From the NCBI RefSeq assembly GCF_900119845.1, contig NZ_FPKU01000001.1, forward strand, positions 248,001-312,000: 64,000 nucleotides of DNA, read 5' to 3'. Positions 27,290 to 36,045 of this stretch are shown here, in pieces. Each line of letters begins with the position of its first letter. Within the stretch, counting starts at the first letter, position 1. The notes under the pieces are model-generated. The model searched no databases. It had not been told where the DNA came from and was given only the letters and a program-made list of their open reading frames with translations. The stretch comes from Devosia enhydra (GTDB lineage Bacteria; Pseudomonadota; Alphaproteobacteria; Rhizobiales; Devosiaceae). The translations under genes and the position numbers were made by a program.

Positions 27290-29935
27290 ATGAGCAGCGT
27301 CAACGACATCCGGTCGAGTTTCCTGAACTATTTCAGCGCGAACGGGCATGAGAAGGTGGCGTCAAGCCCGCTCGTGCCGCGCAATGACCCGACGCTGATG
27401 TTCACCAATGCCGGCATGGTGCAGTTCAAGAACGTCTTTACCGGGCTCGAAAGGCGCGACTATCTGCGCGCCACCACGGCGCAGAAATGCGTGCGTGCCG
27501 GGGGCAAGCACAACGATCTCGACAATGTGGGGTATACGGCGCGCCACCACACTTTCTTCGAGATGCTGGGCAATTTCTCGTTCGGCGACTATTTCAAGGA
27601 GCATGCGATCCATCTCGCCTGGAACCTGCTCACCAAGGAGTGGGGGCTACCGGCCGCCAAGTTGACGGCAACGATCTACCAGGACGACGACGAGGCGTTC
27701 GCGCTCTGGAAGAAGATTGCCGGCCTGCCTGAAGATCGCATCGTGCGGCTCGGCGCCAAGTCCAACTTCTGGCAGATGGGCGATACCGGTCCCTGCGGGC
27801 CGTGCACCGAGATCTTCTATGACCATGGCGAGAAATACTGGGGTGGCCCTCCCGGTTCGCCCGAGGAAGACGGCGATCGCTTCGTCGAGATCTGGAACCT
27901 CGTGTTCATGCAGTTCGAACAACTGCCGGATGGGTCGCGGGTGAGCCTGCCCAAGCCTTCCGTCGATACGGGCTCGGGCCTCGAGCGTGTTGCTGCGGTG
28001 ATGCAGGGCACCAACAACAATTACGAGATCGACCTCTTTCGCGCCCTGACCGGCGCAACGCAGCAGGCCATCGGCTTCGATGGGGATCGCGCAAATCCCA
28101 GCCTACGGGTTATTGCCGATCATCTGCGCTCAATGAGCTTTCTTATTGCAGAGGGCGTGCTGCCATCCAATGAAGGCCGTGGCTATGTACTGCGGCGCAT
28201 CATGCGGCGGGCGATGCGGCATGCGACGTTGCTTGGCGCCAGCGACCCCGTGATCCATAAGATCGTACCGACCCTGGTGCGCGAGATGGGGCAGGCCTAT
28301 CCTGAACTGGTCCGCGGGGAAGGCATGATCGCCGAGACGGTGCGGCTCGAGGAACAGCGCTTCCTCAAGACCTTGAGCCGAGGCCTTCAGATTCTCGATG
28401 ATGCGACGAGCGAGCTCAAGCAGGGCGACATGCTCGAGGGCGTCACCGCATTCAAGCTCTATGATACCTACGGATTCCCGTTGGATCTTACGCAAGACGC
28501 GTTGCGTAACCGTGGAATCTCGGTGGATCTGTCCGGCTTCGAGGACGCCATGGCGCGCCAGCGCGCCGAGGCCCGCAAGAGCTGGACCGGATCGGGCGCG
28601 GCCGGGGAAGAGAAGGTCTGGTTCGCGGTGGCCGACAAGGTCGGGCCCACCGAGTTCCTGGGCTATGAAACCGAAGTCGCCGAGGGCGCCGTCACCGCTC
28701 TGGTCAGGGCCGGCGAGATCGTCGAAGCGCTGGGTGAGGGTGAAGAGGGCTTCGTCGTCGTCAACCAGACTCCCTTCTATGGCGAAAGCGGCGGTCAGGT
28801 CGGCGACACCGGCACGATGGCGGGCGAGGGCGTGGCGCTCGAGGTGCTCGACACCGTGCGCAACAATGGCGTTTTCGGCCATAAGGTGCGGGTGCGCTCG
28901 GGCGTTGTGAAGACCGGTACGGCCCTGACCCTGATCGTCGACCACGACCGACGCTCGGCCATCCGCGCCAATCATTCGGCTACGCATCTGCTGCATGAGG
29001 CGCTGCGCATCGTGCTTGGCGATCACGTGGCCCAGCGCGGCTCGCAGGTTTCGGCCGACCGGCTGCGCTTTGACTTCGTGCACACCAAGCCGATCTCGCC
29101 CCAGGAGATGGCACAGGTCGAAGACCTGGCCAATGATATCGTGCTGCAGAACGGCCCGGTTGAAACGCGCCTCATGGGCGTCGAGGAAGCCAAGGAGTCC
29201 GGGGCGCGGGCTTTGTTCGGCGAAAAATACGGCGACGAGGTTCGGGTGGTGTCGATGGGCGACCCCACCGGCAACGCCGTGGGCTGGTCGGTGGAATTGT
29301 GCGGGGGCACGCATGTGCGCCGCACCGGGGATATCGGGCTCATCAGCGTCGTGGGGGAAACCGGCGTTGCGGCGGGCGTGCGACGCATCGAGGCGCTGAC
29401 GGCGCGCGGCGCGCGGCATCACGCACGCACCAATGCGAACCTGGTCGCCAGTGCCGCCGAGGTGCTGCGCGTAGGCCCGACGGAAATCCTCAACCGCATC
29501 GAGGCGCTGCAGGAGACGATCAAGAAGACCGATCGGGCCCTGTCGGACGCCAACAAGAAGCTGGCGCTTGGCGCCGGTGCAGGCGCGGCCGCTCCGGCCG
29601 ATGAGGTCGTTGCCGGGGTGACCTTTGTGGGCCGCGTGGTCGAGGGCATTGCCGCCAAGGACGTCAAGGGCCTGGTCGACAGCGAGAAGAAGCGCATCGG
29701 CTCCGGCGTCGTCGCCGTGGTGCTCAGGAGCGAGGACGGACGCGGCACCGTTGCTGTGGGCGTAACCGCAGACCTGACGTCACGCTTTGCGGCAGGTGAC
29801 CTCGTCAAGCTCGCCACCGCGGCGCTGGGCGGGCAGGGCGGTGGCGGCCGGCCGGACATGGCTCAGGGCGGCGGGCCCGACGGCAGCAAGGCCGAGGCGG
29901 CGATTGCTGCAGTCAAGGCGGGGATCGCCGGCTAA
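27290..29935 (+). CDS. alaS: Alanyl-tRNA synthetase
   Basis: AlaS charges tRNA-Ala. At 881 residues it is full-length, with the class II catalytic core ([52 protein letters not shown]), the editing-domain zinc site [11 protein letters not shown] plus [10 protein letters not shown], and a C-terminal C-Ala domain with a coiled coil. An [15 protein letters not shown] start at 27290 is standard. It lies 120 bp after recA, beyond the recA terminator, so it should have its own promoter. Confidence 0.98.
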   Translation: MSSVNDIRSSFLNYFSANGHEKVASSPLVPRNDPTLMFTNAGMVQFKNVFTGLERRDYLRATTAQKCVRAGGKHNDLDNVGYTARHHTFFEMLGNFSFGDYFKEHAIHLAWNLLTKEWGLPAAKLTATIYQDDDEAFALWKKIAGLPEDRIVRLGAKSNFWQMGDTGPCGPCTEIFYDHGEKYWGGPPGSPEEDGDRFVEIWNLVFMQFEQLPDGSRVSLPKPSVDTGSGLERVAAVMQGTNNNYEIDLFRALTGATQQAIGFDGDRANPSLRVIADHLRSMSFLIAEGVLPSNEGRGYVLRRIMRRAMRHATLLGASDPVIHKIVPTLVREMGQAYPELVRGEGMIAETVRLEEQRFLKTLSRGLQILDDATSELKQGDMLEGVTAFKLYDTYGFPLDLTQDALRNRGISVDLSGFEDAMARQRAEARKSWTGSGAAGEEKVWFAVADKVGPTEFLGYETEVAEGAVTALVRAGEIVEALGEGEEGFVVVNQTPFYGESGGQVGDTGTMAGEGVALEVLDTVRNNGVFGHKVRVRSGVVKTGTALTLIVDHDRRSAIRANHSATHLLHEALRIVLGDHVAQRGSQVSADRLRFDFVHTKPISPQEMAQVEDLANDIVLQNGPVETRLMGVEEAKESGARALFGEKYGDEVRVVSMGDPTGNAVGWSVELCGGTHVRRTGDIGLISVVGETGVAAGVRRIEALTARGARHHARTNANLVASAAEVLRVGPTEILNRIEALQETIKKTDRALSDANKKLALGAGAGAAAPADEVVAGVTFVGRVVEGIAAKDVKGLVDSEKKRIGSGVVAVVLRSEDGRGTVAVGVTADLTSRFAAGDLVKLATAALGGQGGGGRPDMAQGGGPDGSKAEAAIAAVKAGIAG

Positions 29936-29939
29936 GGCT

Positions 29940-29964
29940 TTCCGCCGTTTCCGAAACGGCGGAA
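29940..29964 (+). terminator. Perfect hairpin after alaS
   Basis: TTCCGCCGTTT pairs with AAACGGCGGAA around CCG, directly after the alaS stop. No T run follows, so termination may be incomplete or Rho-assisted; it also faces the convergent transporter gene. Confidence 0.65.
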
Positions 29965-30020
29965 GGATCCATGCGCTTTCCGGCGAAGCGACGAGCTGCG
30001 AGACTCTGTCGAACGGAACT

Positions 30021-30923
30021 TCAGCGGCGAATGTCGTCGCTGTCGTCCGGCCTCAGGATCGGCTCGGCCTGCACGATGCGGGCGGGTCGGTCGATCAGGA
30101 GATTGAGAAGTCCGGCCGTCACGACGACGCCCATGCCGCCCAGCGCCAGCGGGTCGGGCCGCTCGTTAAAGAGCAGCGAGCCCAGCAACACCGCCCAGAT
30201 GATCTGGCTGTACTGGGTTGGCGAAGCCTGGCTGGCTCCGACGCGCTTGACGGCGGCGATCAGAAGCAGCTGCCCGGTGCCCGCGAGGCCTCCAACGGCC
30301 AGCAGCAACGCCCATTGCTCGATCGTCGGCATGACGAAATGCGTGCTCATCACCGCGCCGTTGATCACCAGCGCATAGGTGGCGGCGACGCCCACGAGGC
30401 TGACGCGCTTTTCCGTGCCGGCCAGCAGCCGCAGCCCGATGGTGTTGAAGGCCGAAAGCCCTGCGCAAGCGAAGGCGGCGATATGGCCCGGATGCAGCTC
30501 GCGGAAGCCGGGGCGCACGACCAGCAGCACACCGATGAAGCTGGTGAGCAGCAGCACCCAGCGCCGGCGCGGCACCGTCTCCTTAAGAACCAGCACCGAG
30601 AGGATCGCAACGAAGATCGGGGCGGTGAAGACCGCCGAATAGACTTCGGCGAAGGGAATGGTGCTGAAGGCGAAGATGACGAGAAGCGCCATGATCACCG
30701 AGCTGATCGAGCGCATGTGCAGCAGGATCGTGCGCCGGGTCTTGAACGCATCGCGCCAGCGCTCGCCCTTCGTGCCCGCAAGCACGGCCGGCGCGACGCT
30801 GAACAGGGCGGCGAAAAACCCGATCTGGAAGGGCGAAAGGCCGCTGCCGACCGCCTTGATGGCGGCGTCGCCGCACGAATAGAGGCAATAGGCGGCAAAC
30901 GCCAGAAGCACGCCGGCGGGCAA
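30021..30923 (-). CDS. EamA/DMT family transporter
   Basis: A 300-residue inner-membrane protein with about ten hydrophobic segments and two EamA halves, for example AYCLYSCGDAAIKAVG in the first and ALFGGLAGTGQLLLIAAVKRVGAS-like text in the second (residues about 210-240). Members export amino acids, sugars or other metabolites. The only in-frame start before the first helix is TTG at 30923; GTG a few codons later is an alternative. It converges on alaS and lies 34 bp after the GDPD gene on the same strand. Confidence 0.88.
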   Translation of the reverse strand: MPAGVLLAFAAYCLYSCGDAAIKAVGSGLSPFQIGFFAALFSVAPAVLAGTKGERWRDAFKTRRTILLHMRSISSVIMALLVIFAFSTIPFAEVYSAVFTAPIFVAILSVLVLKETVPRRRWVLLLTSFIGVLLVVRPGFRELHPGHIAAFACAGLSAFNTIGLRLLAGTEKRVSLVGVAATYALVINGAVMSTHFVMPTIEQWALLLAVGGLAGTGQLLLIAAVKRVGASQASPTQYSQIIWAVLLGSLLFNERPDPLALGGMGVVVTAGLLNLLIDRPARIVQAEPILRPDDSDDIRR

Positions 30924-30956
30924 TTGAAAGGTCCGATCGCTTGAAATACGGCCCTT

Positions 30957-31991
30957 CTATAGGGCTGGCGGCGAAGCGCGTCGATGGGGATTTTGCCGCG
31001 CCAGTTCAGGCCCGATAAGCTCGATGCGATTGGTCCACAAATAGCCGGAAAAGCCTGCGGGAACCGCGGCAAGCTGATCGAGCGCGTCGATGCCTGCCGT
31101 GCCCGGATCACCCGCGCCATAGGGGCCGAGCAGGATGACGCCGCTGCCCGCATCGGCCATGCGCTTCACGAAAAGCTCGGGCCAGCCCCAGAGAAAGGGG
31201 GCCATATTGATGGGCACCATCACCATGGTGTCGCGGCAGGCCTCGGGTACATGGCCGATCCAGCCCAGACCGGCATAGCCAAAAAGGCAATCCATCAGTC
31301 CGCGCCGGGCCCAGACGTGAATGCCGGGCAGGCGATCGTTAAGCCGGTAAGTCGGCGGATCGCCGCCATAGGCGCCCCAGATCCGCTCCTGCCAGTCGGG
31401 CCGGCCGGCTACGAGATCGGCGACGAGATCGCCCTCGCGCGCTTCATTGCTCTTGAAGTTGACGAGAAAGTGCCGGTCGGGAAAGGCGTCGAGCACCTCG
31501 TCGAGGCTGGGCATCAGCCCGATGCCGCTGCCGCGAAAGGGAAATGTCGCACCGGCGTCGGCGGTATATCCATGGCCGATGTCGAGCGATTTCAGCACCG
31601 CCATCGTCTGTTCGCGCGTGACCCCGCTGCCCTCCGTCCGGCAATCGATAGTCCAGTCATGAAAGACCGCGAGCTTGCCGTCTGTGGTGGGGTGAACGTC
31701 GAGCTCGACGACATCGGCCCCCGCGTCAAAGGCCGCCTGCATCGAGTGCAGGGTATTTTCGAGATAGTCGTGGCGCGGCGCCTCGATCCGTTCCGCCGTG
31801 CAGGTGTCGTTGGTCAGCCCCTCACGCGGGTATGTCTGGTGCACGCCGCGATGCGCGATGAGCCCGAGAAGGCCGGGCTCGGGCTGGCGGGCCCAGAACG
31901 GGGCATTGAAGACGAGGACCGCGACGATGAACCCCGCGAGCGCGGCTGTGCCATAGGCCAGCGGGCGCTGCCAGGGGCGCAGGCCCTTCAC
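30957..31991 (-). CDS. Glycerophosphodiester phosphodiesterase domain protein
   Basis: A 344-residue membrane-anchored GDPD enzyme, with a hydrophobic segment at about residues 14-32 (AALAGFIVAVLVFNAPFW) followed by the TIM-barrel domain. The active-site residues are His47/Arg48 (AHRG), Glu78/Asn79 (ENTL), Glu96/Asp98 (ELDVH) and His111 (FHD). A 30-residue insertion containing two cysteines (NDTC and, later, DC) separates the HRG and ENT motifs. GTG 31991 overlaps the upstream stop in GTGA, so it is translationally coupled to the ClpP-like protein. Substrate is unknown. Confidence 0.87.
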   Translation of the reverse strand: MKGLRPWQRPLAYGTAALAGFIVAVLVFNAPFWARQPEPGLLGLIAHRGVHQTYPREGLTNDTCTAERIEAPRHDYLENTLHSMQAAFDAGADVVELDVHPTTDGKLAVFHDWTIDCRTEGSGVTREQTMAVLKSLDIGHGYTADAGATFPFRGSGIGLMPSLDEVLDAFPDRHFLVNFKSNEAREGDLVADLVAGRPDWQERIWGAYGGDPPTYRLNDRLPGIHVWARRGLMDCLFGYAGLGWIGHVPEACRDTMVMVPINMAPFLWGWPELFVKRMADAGSGVILLGPYGAGDPGTAGIDALDQLAAVPAGFSGYLWTNRIELIGPELARQNPHRRASPPAL

Positions 31992-33568
31992 GGGCACGGC
32001 GCGGTGTTGCCATTGAATTGGAGCCCGCACACCACCTGCTGAAGCTGCGCGATGTCGTCCTCGCTTGCCTCCCCGCCATCGGGACGCAGGATCAGCGCGG
32101 TTGCCACCGTCGTGCCGAACTCCGCCTCGATGCCCAGCTGCGCGAAATAAACCCCGGTGCGATCATAGATACCTTCGCGAACAAATCCGGTGGCATCGAT
32201 GCGCTCATCGCGGATGGTGCGCCCGCTGGTTGGCGCGAGGAAAGCGCTTTCGAGCAGCAGGCCCGGTCCCACCCGTTCGAACAGCCAGACATTGCCGCTG
32301 TTGGAGATGCGCGTGCCATTGCCGGTGCTGGCGATCTCCATGCCGTCGGGCAGGCCCGCCATCAGCGGATAGAGCCGCATGACGAAGCGATTGTCCTCGA
32401 TGGCCTTCTCGCCGGGCAGGTCGAGGTCATCGACCGGAACGCCGAGCGGCAGGAAATAGTGGTTCATCGGGCCCTTCTGCAGGATCCGCTTGGTGGGGTT
32501 GCGACCCGTTCCGGCCGAGGACCAGCCGTCGTGACGGTTGAAGAAGCTGAGGCCGGCCCCGGCATAGCCCAGATCCGGATAACCAATGGCTCGGGCCCGC
32601 TCGGCGCTGAGCATGGTGTTGAAGTAGAGCGCGATCTCGTAGTCGCCATCGGTGGCCAAGGAGGCGTCCGTGACGCTGCAATGGCCGATGGTCAAGGGCT
32701 GGTCAGAGAGGCGGAAGCCCGAGAGCAGCCCGACATATTCGGCTTCGGCAATGCCGCGCTCGAAGGGACCTGAGACGGCGCCGACCATCTCGGCCGGATC
32801 GGTGCGCTCGTCGAGCGCCAGCAGCCGGCGGCAGACATTGGCGATGGCTTCGGGCACGTCGGAAATCCAGCTCGCGGTGGGCGTCGGCGGCAGGGCGATG
32901 CGGGCGAGGTAGTAGTCGTCGGCCGTCACGATGTCATAGGTTTCGTTGGGACCCATGCCGACCATGTAGAACAGCACTTCGGGGTCGACGTTGAACTTGA
33001 CCAGTTCCTTGACCATCAGCGCCAGGCTGTCGCGGGTCTGGCCCTGCGCATCCATGGCGCCGCGTTCGTTGATGGCCGCGAGGAAGGACTCTTCGTCTCG
33101 ATAGGGCGCGTGAAAGCCCAGGATGCCGCCGGGCTCCACCATGCGATCGACATAGGTGCCCACGCCCTGCAATTCGGCGTAGCCCGACCCGCCCATGAAG
33201 GCGAAGGCGCAGGCCGAATAGCACTTCATGCCGCGCTCGACGACGGTGGCGATGTGGTTCTCGCGCAGGAAATCGGCGATGGCGAGCCCTTCGTGATAGT
33301 CGCCGCCGGGGCCGTTCATGGTCAGCACCGCCGTGGCGCTGCCCTTGCCATCCATGCATTCGGTGCGGCACTGCACGAAGGTGGTGTAGATCTGCCGCAG
33401 AGCCTCGAGGTCGCCGGCGTCGGTGCCGCCCTCGTAATGCAGGTGGGGCACCGGATGGGCGGCCGAATACTGCATGGAGACGATGGAAACGAGCGCGGCC
33501 GATGCGCTGCCCGCTCCTGCCAGGCTGGCACACCCCGCCAGCGCCACGATTGCCAGACCCCTCAGCAT
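31988..33568 (-). CDS. Exported ClpP/crotonase-like protein (COG3904 type)
   Basis: A 526-residue exported protein. The N-terminus is a signal sequence with either a short lipobox (LAGC, Cys13) or a cut after SASA. Residues about 50-200 resemble periplasmic ClpP-like proteins: MNGPGGDYHEGLAIADFLR (GPGGD 86-90) is the oxyanion-side motif and KCYSACAFAFMGG (Ser118) matches the nucleophile strand; two cysteines flank the serine. The C-terminal 250 residues are of unknown type. The next gene (GDPD) overlaps its stop by 4 bp. A catalytic role is inferred, not shown. Confidence 0.75.
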   Translation of the reverse strand: MLRGLAIVALAGCASLAGAGSASAALVSIVSMQYSAAHPVPHLHYEGGTDAGDLEALRQIYTTFVQCRTECMDGKGSATAVLTMNGPGGDYHEGLAIADFLRENHIATVVERGMKCYSACAFAFMGGSGYAELQGVGTYVDRMVEPGGILGFHAPYRDEESFLAAINERGAMDAQGQTRDSLALMVKELVKFNVDPEVLFYMVGMGPNETYDIVTADDYYLARIALPPTPTASWISDVPEAIANVCRRLLALDERTDPAEMVGAVSGPFERGIAEAEYVGLLSGFRLSDQPLTIGHCSVTDASLATDGDYEIALYFNTMLSAERARAIGYPDLGYAGAGLSFFNRHDGWSSAGTGRNPTKRILQKGPMNHYFLPLGVPVDDLDLPGEKAIEDNRFVMRLYPLMAGLPDGMEIASTGNGTRISNSGNVWLFERVGPGLLLESAFLAPTSGRTIRDERIDATGFVREGIYDRTGVYFAQLGIEAEFGTTVATALILRPDGGEASEDDIAQLQQVVCGLQFNGNTAPCP

Positions 33569-33676
33569 CACACTCCCCTTTTCCTCGTCGGCTCCCGCCT
33601 CAGCGCCTCTCACTGCCGATTGAGACGCCGTCGCCGGACCCTGCCTTGGGCGGGAAATGCATGGCCCTCGCCTGTC

Positions 33677-34429
33677 TCAGCTGCGACCGGCCGTGGCGGC
33701 AAAGAGCGCGATGGCGGCGGCGTTCGACACATTGAGCGACTTGATCGGGCCGGGCATGTCGAGGCGCACCATCTCGTCGCACAATTCGCGCGTGCGCTGG
33801 CGCAGGCCCTTTCCCTCGGCGCCCAGCACGATGGCCAAGGGTGTCGTGCCGTCGCGGGGGGCAAGCCGCATCTCCGCCTCGGAATCAAAGCCCAGAATGG
33901 TCACGCCCCGCGCCTTAAGATCGAGCAGCGAATCGGCGAGATTGCGCACCTCGACGAGCGGCACGAGATCGAGCGCGCCCGATGCGGCCTTGGCCATGAC
34001 GCCGGTTTCGCGCGGCGCATAGCGCGAGGTGGTGACAACGGCGTCGGCGCCAAAGGCGCAGGCGGTGCGCAGGATGGCCCCGACATTGTGCGGGTCGGTG
34101 ATCTGGTCGAGCACAACGAGCAGGCGCGGCCGCGAGATGTCGGCGAGGCCGAAGCGCGACACGGCATCCACTTCGAGCGCAAGGCCCTGATGCACGGCCT
34201 CCCCGCCCAGGAGCTTGTCGAGGTCGCGCGGCGTGGTCTCGGAGACCGGAATGCCCTCGACCGGCCCGGTTTCCTTGAGCCGCGCCAAGGCGTTGGGCGT
34301 CGCGAGAAGGCGCCGCTTGATGCGGCCGCCATTGTCGAGCGCGGCACGCACGGTGTGGATGCCATAGAGATAGACCGGACCCTCGTCGGGGTCATGTCGC
34401 GGCTTGGGCGGAAACTTGTTGCGGCTCAT
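33677..34429 (-). CDS. rlmB: TrmH-type 23S rRNA 2'-O-methyltransferase
   Basis: A 250-residue SpoU/TrmH enzyme, probably RlmB, which methylates the ribose of G2251 in 23S rRNA. It has an N-terminal substrate-binding domain (YLYGIHTVRAALDNGGRI), then the three SpoU motifs: DPHNVGAILRTA (motif 1), IVLGAEGKGL (motif 2) and MPGPIKSLNVSNAAAIAL (motif 3, trefoil knot). ATG 34429 gives a normal N-terminus. It is the last gene before tRNA-Tyr, which is on the other strand. Confidence 0.93.
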   Translation of the reverse strand: MSRNKFPPKPRHDPDEGPVYLYGIHTVRAALDNGGRIKRRLLATPNALARLKETGPVEGIPVSETTPRDLDKLLGGEAVHQGLALEVDAVSRFGLADISRPRLLVVLDQITDPHNVGAILRTACAFGADAVVTTSRYAPRETGVMAKAASGALDLVPLVEVRNLADSLLDLKARGVTILGFDSEAEMRLAPRDGTTPLAIVLGAEGKGLRQRTRELCDEMVRLDMPGPIKSLNVSNAAAIALFAATAGRS

Positions 34430-34506
34430 GGCCAAGCGGTATCGCCTTTGTCGCATCGCCACAAGCGGCCGCAGCGCGATTGCTGCGATAACCCGCGCAG
34501 AGGGTG

Positions 34507-34535
34507 TTGACAGGCCGGGCCGGCTTCACCATAAA
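34507..34535 (+). promoter_or_regulatory. Probable promoter of tRNA-Tyr
   Basis: TTGACA at 34507-34512 and CATAAA at 34530-34535 are 17 bases apart. The likely start point is about 40 bp before the tRNA. Confidence 0.6.
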
Positions 34536-34581
34536 CCGCCCGACGGTTCGGCCAAGCGCTGATCCGGTCTCCGAACTCCGT

Positions 34582-34666
34582 GGAGGGGTGGGAGAGTGGT
34601 TAAATCCGGCAGACTGTAAATCTGCTCGCTTAGCGTACACTGGTTCGAATCCAGTCCCCTCCACCA
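34582..34666 (+). tRNA. tRNA-Tyr (anticodon GUA)
   Basis: Acceptor arms GGAGGGG and CCCCTCC pair perfectly, followed by A and an encoded CCA. The anticodon arm CAGA-CTGTAAA-TCTG has GTA, and the long variable arm (GCTCGCTTAGCGT region) is that of a class II tRNA. Confidence 0.97.
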
Positions 34667-34688
34667 CCTCCTCCCCAAAGCTCTGATT

Positions 34689-35897
34689 TCATTGTGCTCT
34701 GTCGGGCATGGCCGAGATGCCAGCTCGCGGATGAAGCACGCCCGGGTCTTGGATCGCGGTGCCCTCCGCTGTGCTCGCACCGGCCCGAAGGGCAGGGGCG
34801 AGGGGGATGAAATGCTGGAGCGGTTTTGCCGAAATGACGAGTTCCGCCTCGGGCGGACGGGACGCGCGCGCCAATGCCTGCACCTCCTTCGGCGACAGGC
34901 CGAACGCATCCCTGAAGGCCCGGGTGAAGGCCGAAGGGTGACTGTATCCCAGCTGTCGGGCGAGCGCCGAGATGCGCCCGCGCGGCTGCTGCGTATCGGA
35001 CAGCATGCGGAACGCAAGGCTGAGCCGGCGACGCCCGATATAGGTGCTGACCCCATCGAGCGGTTCGAACAGCCGGTAAAGTGTCGAGCGCGTGATGCCG
35101 AAGCGATCCATCAGCACGAGCGGACCCAGATCGGGGTCCAGCAGATGCTGCTCGATATGGGCCTTGAGATCGACCAGCGAAACGATGTTGCGGCGCGCTT
35201 CGGCCGCGGCCCGCGAGACCGGCTCGAGGCACGCGGCGGCCAGCGAGATGAGCGCGCTCGAGACGCCGCGCGCATCCACCACCGAAAGCTCCGGCCCATT
35301 CGCGGCGATCGCCTCCATCAGGGCGCGCAGCGTGCGTGAGAGCGCATCGGCGGGCCGCACGAAGCCATGGGCGGCCTCGAGGAACGGCACCAGCGGCTCG
35401 AGCCGTCGCCGGGAAATGGCGAGGCCGACATTGGCCACGGCAGGTGCCTCGATCAGCAGTTCGCATGAGAGATCGATGAAGGCGAGCTCGCCCGCCTCGA
35501 CCCGCCGCGTCACCCCATTGGCCGTCATGTCGAAATAGCCGCGCGTGTAGCAGACCACGAGGATCTGGTCGGTTCCGCGCGTGGCGATGGTGCGCACTGT
35601 GCGGCTGAGGCGGCTCGCGGTCGTTTCGGCGGTCGAAACGGTCACATCGGGCAGGAGGAAGACCTCGGCGCGGGCCGCGAAGGGCAGGTCCGCGGCGTAG
35701 TCGGGAATGGAGAGGTCGAAGGTCGGCGAGACCACTTCGGCGAAGGCGCGGGGTCCGTCAGGATTGTCGGGGCCGAACGCCGTGCGGTAGCAGGCGATGG
35801 TCTCGGAATCAGGGGCTGAAGCCCCTCGGCTCATGCCCGTGGCCATGCTCTCCCCGAACGCGCCTGCCGCCGGCCCGGCGCCTTGAGATATACCCAT
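34689..35897 (-). CDS. AraC family transcriptional regulator
   Basis: A 402-residue regulator. Residues about 50-220 form an AraC_binding_2-like sensing domain (YFDMTANGVTRRVEAGELAFIDLSCE). The C-terminal part contains two helix-turn-helix units: LVLMDRFGITRSTLYRLFEPLDG and ISALARQLGYSHPSAFTRAFRDAFGLSP. A Gly/Ala-rich stretch precedes the domain. It is divergent from the autotransporter gene with 148 bp between starts, which suggests that it controls that gene. Confidence 0.9.
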   Translation of the reverse strand: MGISQGAGPAAGAFGESMATGMSRGASAPDSETIACYRTAFGPDNPDGPRAFAEVVSPTFDLSIPDYAADLPFAARAEVFLLPDVTVSTAETTASRLSRTVRTIATRGTDQILVVCYTRGYFDMTANGVTRRVEAGELAFIDLSCELLIEAPAVANVGLAISRRRLEPLVPFLEAAHGFVRPADALSRTLRALMEAIAANGPELSVVDARGVSSALISLAAACLEPVSRAAAEARRNIVSLVDLKAHIEQHLLDPDLGPLVLMDRFGITRSTLYRLFEPLDGVSTYIGRRRLSLAFRMLSDTQQPRGRISALARQLGYSHPSAFTRAFRDAFGLSPKEVQALARASRPPEAELVISAKPLQHFIPLAPALRAGASTAEGTAIQDPGVLHPRAGISAMPDRAQ

Positions 35898-36045
35898 CGT
35901 CGCTATTCCTTACCCCCGCGTCCCATGCGCGACATTGTCGTTGAAGCGCTGGGAACGCTGATGGAATAGCCGGATGCCGCACCGAGGCAAGCGCCTGCTG
36001 CTGCCGCAAAAGGCCGCGCGGGTGCCGAGAAGGGGGAAAGAGTTC

